8,571 nt of DNA, taken from NCBI GenBank assembly GCA_900554375.1, contig USHK01000040.1, positions 1 to 8,571 on the forward strand, written 5' to 3'. Below the pieces are notes generated by a model, which was not told the origin of the DNA, did not search any database, and worked only from the letters and a program-made list of their open reading frames with translations. Each line of letters opens with the position of its first letter. The first letter of the stretch is position 1. Position numbers and translations under genes: made by a program. This document shows positions 1 through 6,387 of this stretch, one piece after another. Origin of the DNA: an uncultured Sutterella sp. Lineage in GTDB: Bacteria; Pseudomonadota; Gammaproteobacteria; Burkholderiales; Burkholderiaceae_F.

Positions 1-48
1 CGAGATTCATGAGCGTCTCGTGGGCTCGGAGATGTGTATAAGAGACAG
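1..48 (+). other. Illumina Nextera adapter contamination (not genomic)
   Basis: Bases 30-48 are exactly the Tn5 mosaic end AGATGTGTATAAGAGACAG. Bases 15-29 are the Nextera read-2 tail GTCTCGTGGGCTCGG. Bases 1-6 (CGAGAT) match the 3' end of the P7 primer, so bases 7-14 (TCATGAGC) sit where the 8-base i7 index belongs. I recall that octamer as a Nextera XT i7 index. The whole stretch is therefore library adapter retained at a contig end, and the first genomic base is 49. It also places an in-frame stop (39-41) upstream of the first gene, which can mislead gene callers into calling a complete short protein. Confidence 0.97.
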
Positions 49-536
49 GCATTCCGGGATGTGCCGTCTTGGATGTGCGCATGCCGCAGATGACCGGTCT
101 TGAGGTCCAGGAGGCATTGATAGAACGCGGCTTTGCTCATTTTCCCTTGATTTTTCTTTCCGGGCACGGCGACATTCAAATGGCGGTTAACGCGATGAGC
201 AAAGGCGCCCTGACTTTCTTAGAAAAGCCTGTGGATCCCGCACGTCTCAACCAGGAAGTCACACGAGCAGTTGAATTGGGCATCCGCCGATCGGAAGAAG
301 TCAATGAATTAAATACGCTGAAGCGTCGCTATCGGCAGCTTACCAACCGAGAGAGGGAGGTCCTCTCGCTGGTCGCCGAAGGACTAACCAATAAGGAAAT
401 TGCTGATCGGCTCGAACTCTCCGTTCCGACCATAAAAATGCATCGCAGCCGCGCTTCTGAAAAACTTGAAATGGACTCTGTCGCGGAAATCACCAGGGCC
501 CTCATCCTGCTTCACGACTCATCAAAATCGAAATGA
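49..536 (+). CDS. FixJ/NarL-type response regulator, 5' truncated
   Basis: This is the C-terminal three quarters of a two-component response regulator that binds DNA when phosphorylated. The reading frame is open from the adapter junction (codons from 51: Ile-Pro-Gly-Cys-Ala-Val-Leu-Asp). The TTG at 69 is therefore an internal Leu codon of the LDVRMP motif, not a start. The phosphoacceptor Asp is codon 72-74, the switch Ser is at 159-161 (FLSG) and the conserved Lys of EKP is at 225-227. A linker leads to a LuxR-type helix-turn-helix at about 339-513 (LTNREREVLSLVAEGLTNKE, then IADRL and TIKMHRSR). About 40-45 N-terminal residues, including the acidic pocket, are missing compared with FixJ-family proteins of about 205 aa. 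A partner histidine kinase would be expected upstream. The stop overlaps the next start (ATGA), so the regulator is probably translated together with the flavoprotein it may control. Confidence 0.93.
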
Positions 537-2056
537 TTAGAAGAGAATTTCTGGCCGGACTCGGGGCGCTGGCGTGCACCTCTTCCCTATCATTTGCTCA
601 GACGCCGATGAATCTGGGTCGACGCTGGGATGTCATTGTGATCGGCTCGGGCTTGGCAGGATTGTCTGCTGCTTTGTCAGCCTCTGAAAACGGCGCAGAA
701 CATATTCTTGTTATCGAGAAGCTTCCCGTCATCGGCGGTCATTCTCGGTTGTCTACCGGATCTTTTTTGGCTGTCTCGCCAAAACGCCTTGAGCCATTAG
801 GCATACATACATCCGTCGGTGCGGTTCTAAAGGAGATGCTTGAGGTCGGAGGCGGCATAGGCAATAAAGACTTAGCCCGTCTTTTACTCTCTGAGAGCGA
901 AGCCGCTATGGACTGGCTGGAGACACACGGTATTGTGTGGAATCCTGAACCCTTTGTCGCGGTTGGATCGCCTTCCGCCTACGCTTTTAGAACGATCCAG
1001 GGTTTCACCGGTTCTCATTATATTTTCAAGCTTAATCAAAGGGCGCGGGAACGCGGCATCAGATTTTTATACGAGCAGCCGGTCACTGATTTGCTTCAGG
1101 ATCCGGGAACCGGCTACATCAACGGCGTCGTCGTCAAAAGCAAAAGTCACGAGGTCATCTACATCCGCGGAAATGCCGTCGTGATCGCAACCGGGGGTTA
1201 TTCAGCAAACAACGCTTTATGCAGAAAATTCAATCGAGAAATTTCTGCTTTGATGCCTTCCACCGCGAATCCTGGCGGGAGATACCTCGACGGCGCCTTC
1301 GGAGATGCTTTAGAGTTCACAAAACGGTTTAATGCGGCAACAGCGGATTTGGATAAGATCCAGCGTATTTGTTTTCTTGGAGGACGACTGGTTGATTACA
1401 CCGGTGCCGATATTTACCTGAACAAAAACGGCCTGCGTTTTGTCAATGAAGGAGCCTCCCACGCTGATGTGTATAAAGCCCTCATGAAGCAGCCACAACA
1501 AGCCATGTGGGTAGTCACCGATTCTCAATCTAAAAAAGGTCTTTCGCTGGAGAACAAACTAGCGGACGGCGCGGTGAAAAAATTTGACTCCCTTATCCAA
1601 GCCGCAGCTTTTATCGGTTGCCCGGCAGATGCCCTGCAAGAAACCGTCTCGCGATATAACGAATTTGTGCTCACAGGTGTTGATAAAGATTTTGGCAAAA
1701 AAGTGATGCTCCAAACTATCATCTATCCGCCTTTCTACGTCGGGCAGGAACGAGTGGGTGTCCACTACTGCTGCGGGGGTCTCAAATTTAATGCTAAGGC
1801 ACAAGTGCTCAATACATCCGATGAGCCGATCCCCGGACTTTACGTCGCAGGCGAAGCCTCCGGCGGTGTGCATGGAAAAGACCGCTTAGGCGGCATCGGG
1901 TTAACAGAAGCTGTTGTCTTCGGAAGGATTGCAGGACGTGAAGCGGCTCAGCTGGAGCGGCGTCAGGAGCATGTGGATTTCGAGTACGTTCCTCCGCAGA
2001 GCCATACCTCTCAGCAACTTGAAGCCACTTCAGATTTCGAACCTACAAGCGATTAA
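533..2056 (+). CDS. Tat-exported FAD-dependent reductase, flavocytochrome c / fumarate reductase family
   Basis: A 507-aa flavoprotein. The N-terminus has a twin-arginine signal (R3-R4-x-F6-L7, hydrophobic stretch, likely cleavage after SFA at residue 22), so the protein should be exported folded with FAD. The Rossmann motif G38-x-G40-x-x-G43 is followed by E62 for ribose. A second FAD region is VIATGG (217-222), and the C-terminal FAD part is IPGLYVAGE (434-442). The family active-site block HYCCGG (411-416) and Arg451 in GKDRLGG are present. Two expected residues differ: the IQxHP substrate His is Ile279 (IQRIC), and the proton-shuttle Arg after the FVNE motif is His310 (FVNEGASH). I therefore do not call it fumarate reductase. 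It has no haem or FMN-binding domain, so electrons must come from a separate carrier not seen here. The acidic tail of about 30 residues is unusual. It starts inside the regulator's stop codon. Substrate unknown. Confidence 0.88.
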   Translation: MIRREFLAGLGALACTSSLSFAQTPMNLGRRWDVIVIGSGLAGLSAALSASENGAEHILVIEKLPVIGGHSRLSTGSFLAVSPKRLEPLGIHTSVGAVLKEMLEVGGGIGNKDLARLLLSESEAAMDWLETHGIVWNPEPFVAVGSPSAYAFRTIQGFTGSHYIFKLNQRARERGIRFLYEQPVTDLLQDPGTGYINGVVVKSKSHEVIYIRGNAVVIATGGYSANNALCRKFNREISALMPSTANPGGRYLDGAFGDALEFTKRFNAATADLDKIQRICFLGGRLVDYTGADIYLNKNGLRFVNEGASHADVYKALMKQPQQAMWVVTDSQSKKGLSLENKLADGAVKKFDSLIQAAAFIGCPADALQETVSRYNEFVLTGVDKDFGKKVMLQTIIYPPFYVGQERVGVHYCCGGLKFNAKAQVLNTSDEPIPGLYVAGEASGGVHGKDRLGGIGLTEAVVFGRIAGREAAQLERRQEHVDFEYVPPQSHTSQQLEATSDFEPTSD

Positions 2057-2112
2057 GTCCTCTTTGGCGGTTTGTTCTAAACTAGCATTCACTCCAATAT
2101 TTTATTAAATCT

Positions 2113-2826
2113 ATGAATGCGGACAAGGAAGAACCCATCTTCGGCGCAGTCGTCGTCGCTGCGGGAGTCGGTTCACGAATGGGAACAGGCAGCCCAAAAC
2201 AATATGAACTCATCGGCGATAAAACCATGCTTGAGCGCTCGGTTCAGGTGCTTCTTGACGAGCCTCGAATCAAGGAGTTAGTCGTCGTGATTTCTCCGGC
2301 GGACTTGATTGGTCAGAGACTTACGTTTGATGACCCGCGTGTCCGCATCGCCCGTGTCGGCGGCCAGACCCGCGCAGACAGCGTTAAAAACGGCATTTTA
2401 TTTTCCAACCTCAAGTCATCTGACTGGGTGCTAGTCCACGATGCCGCTCGCCCTTGCCTTCTGACGGCAGACGTCACAAAGTTAATGGATTACTGTCTGA
2501 AGTATCAGGAAAGCGCCATTCTTGCCGTCCCGGTCAACGACACATTGAAAAAAGAAAACGACAACGGAGGAATTGCCTGTACCGTGAGCCGAGAAGGTTT
2601 ATGGGCTGCACAAACACCTCAGTGCTTTCCGGTCGGAGAACTAACCAGAGCCATGAATGAAGCCGGCTCAGCCGTCACTGACGAAGCGAGTGCGATGGAA
2701 ATTGTCGGAAAGCATCCGGCTCTCGTCGAGGGCACTCCGACCAATATTAAAGTCACACGACCCATGGATCTTTGGCTCGCCCGCGCCATCTTTTTAGCTC
2801 GAGAAACAAAGGAGAAAAATGAGTAA
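2113..2826 (+). CDS. ispD: 2-C-methyl-D-erythritol 4-phosphate cytidylyltransferase
   Basis: A cytoplasmic enzyme that joins MEP and CTP to give CDP-methylerythritol and pyrophosphate, the third step of the non-mevalonate isoprenoid pathway. At 237 aa it has the usual family length. The CTP-binding loop [15 protein letters not shown] (16-30) carries Arg22 and Lys29. Further family motifs are [10 protein letters not shown] (82-91), VHDAARPC (108-115), VNDTLK (141-146), [13 protein letters not shown] (158-170, Arg160) and TNIKVTRP (210-217, Lys213). The ATG at 2113 gives a standard N-terminus, but the preceding bases (AT-rich, ending in TTATTAAATCT) contain no Shine-Dalgarno sequence. The gene follows the flavoprotein after 56 bases and overlaps ispF by 8 bases, the common ispD-ispF order. 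Confidence 0.97.
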   Translation: MNADKEEPIFGAVVVAAGVGSRMGTGSPKQYELIGDKTMLERSVQVLLDEPRIKELVVVISPADLIGQRLTFDDPRVRIARVGGQTRADSVKNGILFSNLKSSDWVLVHDAARPCLLTADVTKLMDYCLKYQESAILAVPVNDTLKKENDNGGIACTVSREGLWAAQTPQCFPVGELTRAMNEAGSAVTDEASAMEIVGKHPALVEGTPTNIKVTRPMDLWLARAIFLARETKEKNE

Positions 2827-3310
2827 CTGCAAAATCAGAGTCGGTCAAGGATATGACGTCCATCGCTTAGTCGAAGAACGCCCGCTGGTATTGGGCGGCG
2901 TTCGAATCCCTCACGCTCTCGGTCTTGACGGGCACTCTGACGCAGATGTCCTTCTGCATGCGGTAACCGATGCTCTTTTCGGCGCAGCGGCCATGGGAGA
3001 TATCGGGCGGCATTTTCCTGACACCGATCCTGCATATAAAGGCGCAGACAGTGCAAAACTATTGTCAGAAGCTTTGAAAAAAGTTTGGGACAAAGGCTGG
3101 AAGCCCGTTAACGTAGACTGCACGATCATCGCCCAAAAGCCGAAACTTGCTCCCTTTATGGATCAAATCAACGCCTCGTTAGCCTCCATCCTTCAGCTCC
3201 CGATCGACTGCGTCAACGTGAAAGCCAAGACCAACGAAAAGCTGGGATTTGAGGGAAAAGAAGAAGGAATCGTTGCCCAAGCAGTGATTCTGCTTGAGGC
3301 TCGGGCTTAA
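2819..3310 (+). CDS. ispF: 2-C-methyl-D-erythritol 2,4-cyclodiphosphate synthase
   Basis: Converts CDP-methylerythritol 2-phosphate to the 2,4-cyclodiphosphate with release of CMP, the fifth step of the MEP pathway. The enzyme works as a trimer with a metal site between subunits. The 163-aa protein shows the metal ligands Asp13 and His15 in GYDVHRL and His47 in DADVLLHA. It also has [11 protein letters not shown] (60-70) and the CMP-binding [10 protein letters not shown] (137-146). The start is supported by AAAGGAG at 2808-2814 with a 4-base spacer. The ATG lies within the last codons of ispD, so the two are translationally coupled. Its TAA overlaps the stop codon of the convergent kinase gene, leaving no room for a terminator. 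Confidence 0.97.
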   Translation: MSNCKIRVGQGYDVHRLVEERPLVLGGVRIPHALGLDGHSDADVLLHAVTDALFGAAAMGDIGRHFPDTDPAYKGADSAKLLSEALKKVWDKGWKPVNVDCTIIAQKPKLAPFMDQINASLASILQLPIDCVNVKAKTNEKLGFEGKEEGIVAQAVILLEARA

Positions 3311-4722
3311 TCTGTTTGTTCAGGCGTCTCTTTGCCTTCGGAGAGTTTTCTAACGACCGAGGCTTTCGGGACCACGGGAATAATCATCTGAACGCTCAAA
3401 CCGTTCGGAATGTTTTGAGCTAAGCGGACAGAACCTCCGCCTGCTTTAGCCACGCGGTTAACAATGGAAAGCCCCAAACCCGTCCCGGAGGCATTCCCTC
3501 GTGCAGTATCACCGCGTTCAAACGGACGCAGAACGCGTTCTAAATCACTTTCCGGAAGACCTTTGCCGTCGTCAGAGACGATCAATTCGGCCGCTCCGCG
3601 TTTCTTCAAATAACGCAGGGTAATAGATAGGCGAAGAATACCGTCAGAACTTCTGCCGTATTTTCCGGCATTCACAATCATGTTTTGAACGGCACGCGCT
3701 AAATCCGTAGGGTTGGCTCTAACTTCCAAGCCGTCTTCAATCGAAGTATGAAGCTGAATATCCGGCTGAGAAGCCACTCGATTTGCCGCAATGACGTGTC
3801 TGACCGTGTCAGAGATATTGACAACCTGAAGCTCGGCCTCGCCTTGACGCACATAAGCCATGAACTGCTTGACGATGCTTTCCATCTGATCAAGGTCACT
3901 GCACATCGCTTCCCTGGTCTCCTCAGAGAGCGGAGCTAATTCTACTTCGAGTCTCAGTCGGGTAATCGGCGTACGGAGGTCGTGGCTGACGCCGGCAAGA
4001 AGCAGCTCGCGGTCGCTTGCCAAGCGCTTCAGATCCGACACCATCACATTGAAGCTTTCGTTAACTTCTCGAATCTCACTCGGACCGTCCAAAGGCAGAG
4101 GCTGGGGAAATACACCTCGGCCAAGCTCTCGAGCATACTCACTGAGTTTTGCCAGAGGGTCGATCAAACGGCTCGTTAAAAGCACGGTAAACAGAGCGCA
4201 GATTAAGAGCATCCCTGCAAACCAAAACATCCAGTTTGCGCCTAATCGAGGATTTTCAGCCGTTCGTTCTGCTCGAATCCAGTATTCGTCCCCGTCGATC
4301 TCAAAACTGACCCATAAACCGGGAATCCCGTTCAGGCTCTGGGCAAGAATCGTCTTCTTGCCCAAAGATGAACGGACATTATCAAGAATCAGATCGTTAA
4401 GGCTGTCGCTTTCAAGCGGGACAATACGGTCGTACGGTTCTTTCGGAAGTATCGTCAGACCTTCGCGTTGAGCAAGCGCCATAATCAGGTCAAAACGATA
4501 GCTCGTATCGGCACTGATCAGCGCATAACGGGTCAGCGTCGTAATCGCGGTAATCCGAAGTGAGGCTGCTTGGGCGCGAGGCGCTTCATTTAATACAGCC
4601 AAGCCGTAAAGCCAAGCGCAGACGCTGGTCAGCACCAAAATGAAGAGCGCTCCGAATGTTTTCCAAAACAAACCGGAAAAAAACTGCGAACCGAAGCCCT
4701 CTTTGCCGGCCTTGTCTGCCAT
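3307..4722 (-). CDS. envZ: EnvZ-type osmosensor/envelope sensor histidine kinase
   Basis: An inner-membrane sensor kinase of 471 aa, partner of the upstream OmpR-type regulator. Membrane segment 1 is at about residues 19-42, followed by a periplasmic domain of about 120 residues, then membrane segment 2 at about 163-184. A HAMP linker follows to about 236. The phosphoacceptor His247 lies in [16 protein letters not shown], very close to E. coli EnvZ. The ATPase domain has the N-box with Asn347 and Asn351, the G1 box DDGKG (384-388) and the G2 box GTGLGL (413-418). A charged tail of about 20 residues follows the ATPase fold. The gene begins 25 bases after the ompR stop, with GAGG about 4-5 bases before ATG. 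The signal is unknown. The Bordetella relatives are named RisS/RisA, so that name could equally apply. Confidence 0.93.
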   Translation of the reverse strand: MADKAGKEGFGSQFFSGLFWKTFGALFILVLTSVCAWLYGLAVLNEAPRAQAASLRITAITTLTRYALISADTSYRFDLIMALAQREGLTILPKEPYDRIVPLESDSLNDLILDNVRSSLGKKTILAQSLNGIPGLWVSFEIDGDEYWIRAERTAENPRLGANWMFWFAGMLLICALFTVLLTSRLIDPLAKLSEYARELGRGVFPQPLPLDGPSEIREVNESFNVMVSDLKRLASDRELLLAGVSHDLRTPITRLRLEVELAPLSEETREAMCSDLDQMESIVKQFMAYVRQGEAELQVVNISDTVRHVIAANRVASQPDIQLHTSIEDGLEVRANPTDLARAVQNMIVNAGKYGRSSDGILRLSITLRYLKKRGAAELIVSDDGKGLPESDLERVLRPFERGDTARGNASGTGLGLSIVNRVAKAGGGSVRLAQNIPNGLSVQMIIPVVPKASVVRKLSEGKETPEQTD

Positions 4723-4747
4723 AGTGCCTCACTTTCCGATAAACAAT

Positions 4748-5530
4748 TTATTTCTTATCCTGGGCGTCGGATGCGCCGTCAGGAATGAATACGTAGCCCA
4801 AGCCCCAAACCGTCTGGAGATAGCGAGGTTTGGAAGGATCGGGTTCGATAATTTTACGCAAACGAGAAACCTGTACGTCCAACGAACGGTCAAAGGCTTC
4901 ATATTCGCGGCCGCGAGCCATTTCCATGAGTTTATCGCGGGAGAGCGGAACTCTCGGATGACGGGCAAATGTCTTCAAAACGGCAAATTCGCCGGTGGTA
5001 AGCGGAATTTCTTCGTCGCCCTTGGAAAGCTTGCGGGTTCCGAGATCAAGCGTGAAGTTGCCGAAACGAACGACCTCGTCTTCTTTGCTCGGTGCTCCGG
5101 GAGGATCAACGGGCTCTCTGCGGCGCAAAATAGCATGCAGACGAGCAAGCAGTTCGCGAGGATTGTAGGGCTTCGGAAGATAGTCATCGGCGCCCAATTC
5201 AAGCCCAAGAATTCGATCGATGTCTTCGCCCTTAGCAGTCAGCATCAAGATCGGCGTGGTGTCATTGGAGGCGCGGATTCTCTTCAGAATGGAAATTCCG
5301 TCTTCGCCCGGCATCATGACGTCCAAAACGACGGCATCAAACCGTTCTCTTAACCACAAACGGTTCATCTGTTCGGCGTTTTCAGCCACAGATACGTGAA
5401 AACCATTATTTGTAAGGAATTGACGAAGCAAATCGCGCAAGCGGCTGTCGTCGTCTACTACGAGGATACGTGGAGGGCGCTTGTTGCTGAGGGCACCGCC
5501 GTCTTTTCTCAATGTCTCTGATTCTTGCAT
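4748..5530 (-). CDS. ompR: OmpR-type response regulator
   Basis: A 260-aa cytoplasmic transcription factor controlled by phosphorylation. The receiver domain spans about residues 20-137, with acidic pocket Asp26-Asp28, phosphoacceptor Asp70 in VVLDVMMPG, Thr98 and Lys120 in LPKPYNP. The winged-helix DNA-binding domain spans about 153-252. It includes the recognition-helix region SLDVQVSRLRKIIE and ends in YLQTVWGLGYVFIPDG, nearly identical to the end of E. coli OmpR. About 18 residues precede the receiver, longer than E. coli OmpR. The start is supported by AGGAGA (minus strand, plus positions 5535-5540) 4 bases before ATG. It is the first gene of the ompR-envZ operon and is divergent from the secreted DUF3106-like gene. 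RisA of Bordetella is the likely closest named relative in this class. Confidence 0.95.
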   Translation of the reverse strand: MQESETLRKDGGALSNKRPPRILVVDDDSRLRDLLRQFLTNNGFHVSVAENAEQMNRLWLRERFDAVVLDVMMPGEDGISILKRIRASNDTTPILMLTAKGEDIDRILGLELGADDYLPKPYNPRELLARLHAILRRREPVDPPGAPSKEDEVVRFGNFTLDLGTRKLSKGDEEIPLTTGEFAVLKTFARHPRVPLSRDKLMEMARGREYEAFDRSLDVQVSRLRKIIEPDPSKPRYLQTVWGLGYVFIPDGASDAQDKK

Positions 5531-5557
5531 AGCATCTCCTGTCGGAAGATTTACAAA

Positions 5558-5577
5558 TTACATGATGCTACAAAATT
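5558..5577 (-). promoter_or_regulatory. Candidate OmpR-type binding site (tandem 10-bp half-sites)
   Basis: Two adjacent 10-base units, TTACATGATG (5558-5567) and CTACAAAATT (5568-5577), share a YTACA core at exact 10-bp spacing, the arrangement OmpR uses for head-to-tail dimers. A further TTACA lies at 5551-5555. The site lies 28-47 bases before the ompR start and would overlap its transcription start, suggesting autoregulation. The region is AT-rich, so a chance match is possible. Confidence 0.3.
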
Positions 5578-5602
5578 TATCCTCTTTTTGGTTTTCTTGC
5601 TA
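5574..5602 (-). promoter_or_regulatory. Candidate sigma-70 promoter for ompR-envZ
   Basis: On the minus strand, TAGCAA (plus 5597-5602) and TAAATT (plus 5574-5579) are separated by 17 bases and would start transcription about 35 bases upstream of the ompR ATG. The -10 matches consensus at 4 of 6 positions and the -35 at 3 of 6. It is the best pair I found by eye on this strand. Confidence 0.25.
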
Positions 5603-5604
5603 CA

Positions 5605-5639
5605 TGCCCCTATTCCTTTTGGGCAATAAGTTGAATAGG
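5605..5639 (+). repeat. Interleaved inverted repeats in the ompR/DUF3106 intergenic region
   Basis: TGCCC (5605-5609) pairs with GGGCA (5621-5625). CCTATTC (5609-5615) pairs perfectly with GAATAGG (5633-5639). The two repeats cross each other and overlap the proposed -35 of the downstream gene. They could be operator half-sites or an RNA fold, or chance in a short AT-rich stretch. Confidence 0.4.
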
Positions 5640-5647
5640 ATTATGAG
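5619..5647 (+). promoter_or_regulatory. Candidate sigma-70 promoter for the DUF3106-like gene
   Basis: TTGGGC (5619-5624) and TATGAG (5642-5647) are 17 bases apart. The -10 matches 4 of 6 consensus bases and the -35 matches 3 of 6. Transcription would start near 5654, giving a leader of under 20 bases that still holds the ribosome binding site. Confidence 0.25.
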
Positions 5648-5657
5648 AATAAAAGAA

Positions 5658-5662
5658 AGAGG
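5658..5662 (+). promoter_or_regulatory. Ribosome binding site supporting a TTG start
   Basis: AGAGG lies 8 bases before TTG at 5671. The frame has a stop at 5650-5652 and no ATG or GTG before the signal peptide, so TTG is the only reasonable start. Confidence 0.6.
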
Positions 5663-5670
5663 CAATTATT

Positions 5671-6345
5671 TTGAAAGAGATCCGATACCTACCTGTTGTT
5701 TTGCTTTTGCTGCAGCCCGTAGTCGGTTCTGCTCATAACCCAGGAAATCCGTTGCCGTCGGAAACGACTGCAGCTGTTGTCATTGACGCTTCCTCTGCCG
5801 AGGAATCCGGCTCCATTCCGCGTCCTCACGCGCCCAATGCCGCGTCTAATCCTAATGTACCCAAATGTCCTTGGGAGAATTTAAATGCGGAAGAACGAGC
5901 CGCTCTTTGGCCTACTTTGTCGGCACGCCACCGTGATTACCACTGGCGTCTGATGACCAATGAAGAGCGGGCAGAGCTCAGGGCTTTTCTTCCGAAAATG
6001 GAAAGGCGCCGTCTGCGAGAACGTTTTGTCACCAATCATCAGCACGCGCGCGATAACGACCGTCCCTACGTTCTATACAAACGACTCTCCAAGCAGGAGC
6101 TTTGCGAGCTTAGAGAACAAGTGCGTCAAGCCAATAAACAGCTTGTCCTGTCTGAGATGCTCAAGACTCCGGCGCAGATCGAGTATGAAGGCCAATTTCT
6201 GTCCAAACTGGCGGAAAGGAATGACTTGAATCATCAAATGCTCATTGTGACGATTCAGGAATCCGCCACGGAAAGCATGGCTGCAGCAGGTCAAAAACCC
6301 ACTCCCGCGGCTCAAGAGGGAGCCTCTGCCGGCGTTTCTCCTTAG
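5671..6345 (+). CDS. Secreted DUF3106-like protein with three LTxxQ-like helical repeats
   Basis: A 224-aa protein of unknown function. A Sec signal peptide (Lys2, Arg5, hydrophobic core LPVVLLLLQPVV, likely cleavage after GSA at residue 21) sends it to the periplasm. A low-complexity Pro/Ala/Ser segment (about 24-66) precedes a helical, strongly charged core. The core carries three similar units: WENLNAEERAALW (68-80), WRLMTNEERAELR (92-104) and YKRLSKQELCELR (136-148). The tail from about 200 is Ala/Pro-rich. The layout fits betaproteobacterial DUF3106 proteins. The L(T/N/S)xEER units resemble the LTxxQ motif of Spy/CpxP periplasmic proteins, which is my inference. It starts with TTG, is divergent from ompR-envZ and lies 42 bases before tsaB, so it may share a transcript with the tsaB operon. 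The family call is moderately sure and the function is not known. Confidence 0.8.
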   Translation: MKEIRYLPVVLLLLQPVVGSAHNPGNPLPSETTAAVVIDASSAEESGSIPRPHAPNAASNPNVPKCPWENLNAEERAALWPTLSARHRDYHWRLMTNEERAELRAFLPKMERRRLRERFVTNHQHARDNDRPYVLYKRLSKQELCELREQVRQANKQLVLSEMLKTPAQIEYEGQFLSKLAERNDLNHQMLIVTIQESATESMAAAGQKPTPAAQEGASAGVSP

Positions 6346-6375
6346 TCTGAGACCGACTAAAATACGTTGCACTAT

Positions 6376-6380
6376 AGGAG
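6376..6380 (+). promoter_or_regulatory. Ribosome binding site fixing the tsaB start
   Basis: AGGAG sits 7 bases before ATG at 6388. The longer frame beginning with TTG at 6367 would place this site inside the gene and add seven residues not typical of TsaB, so 6388 is preferred. Confidence 0.85.
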
Positions 6381-6387
6381 TGTCTGT

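Noticed and set aside
533..2056. Calling the flavoprotein fumarate or urocanate reductase
   Set aside because: Key substrate and proton-shuttle residues do not match fumarate reductase, and no urocanate-specific signature could be confirmed by eye.
4049..4471. Open frame of 140 codons on the plus strand
   Set aside because: Fully antisense to the HAMP and periplasmic part of the sensor kinase, with no recognisable domain.
4640..5353. Long open frame of 237 codons on the plus strand opposite envZ and ompR
   Set aside because: It lies antisense across two strongly recognised proteins, its translation has no family motif, and it has no ribosome binding site. It is a codon-bias shadow.
6342..6360. 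Inverted repeat TTAGTC/GACTAA after the DUF3106-like gene as a terminator
   Set aside because: Only six AT-rich pairs with a seven-base loop and no T-tract, so it is too weak for a rho-independent terminator.
6367..6387. Upstream TTG start for tsaB
   Set aside because: It would put the good AGGAG inside the gene and add a seven-residue extension. ATG at 6388 has the right spacing and the normal TsaB N-terminus.
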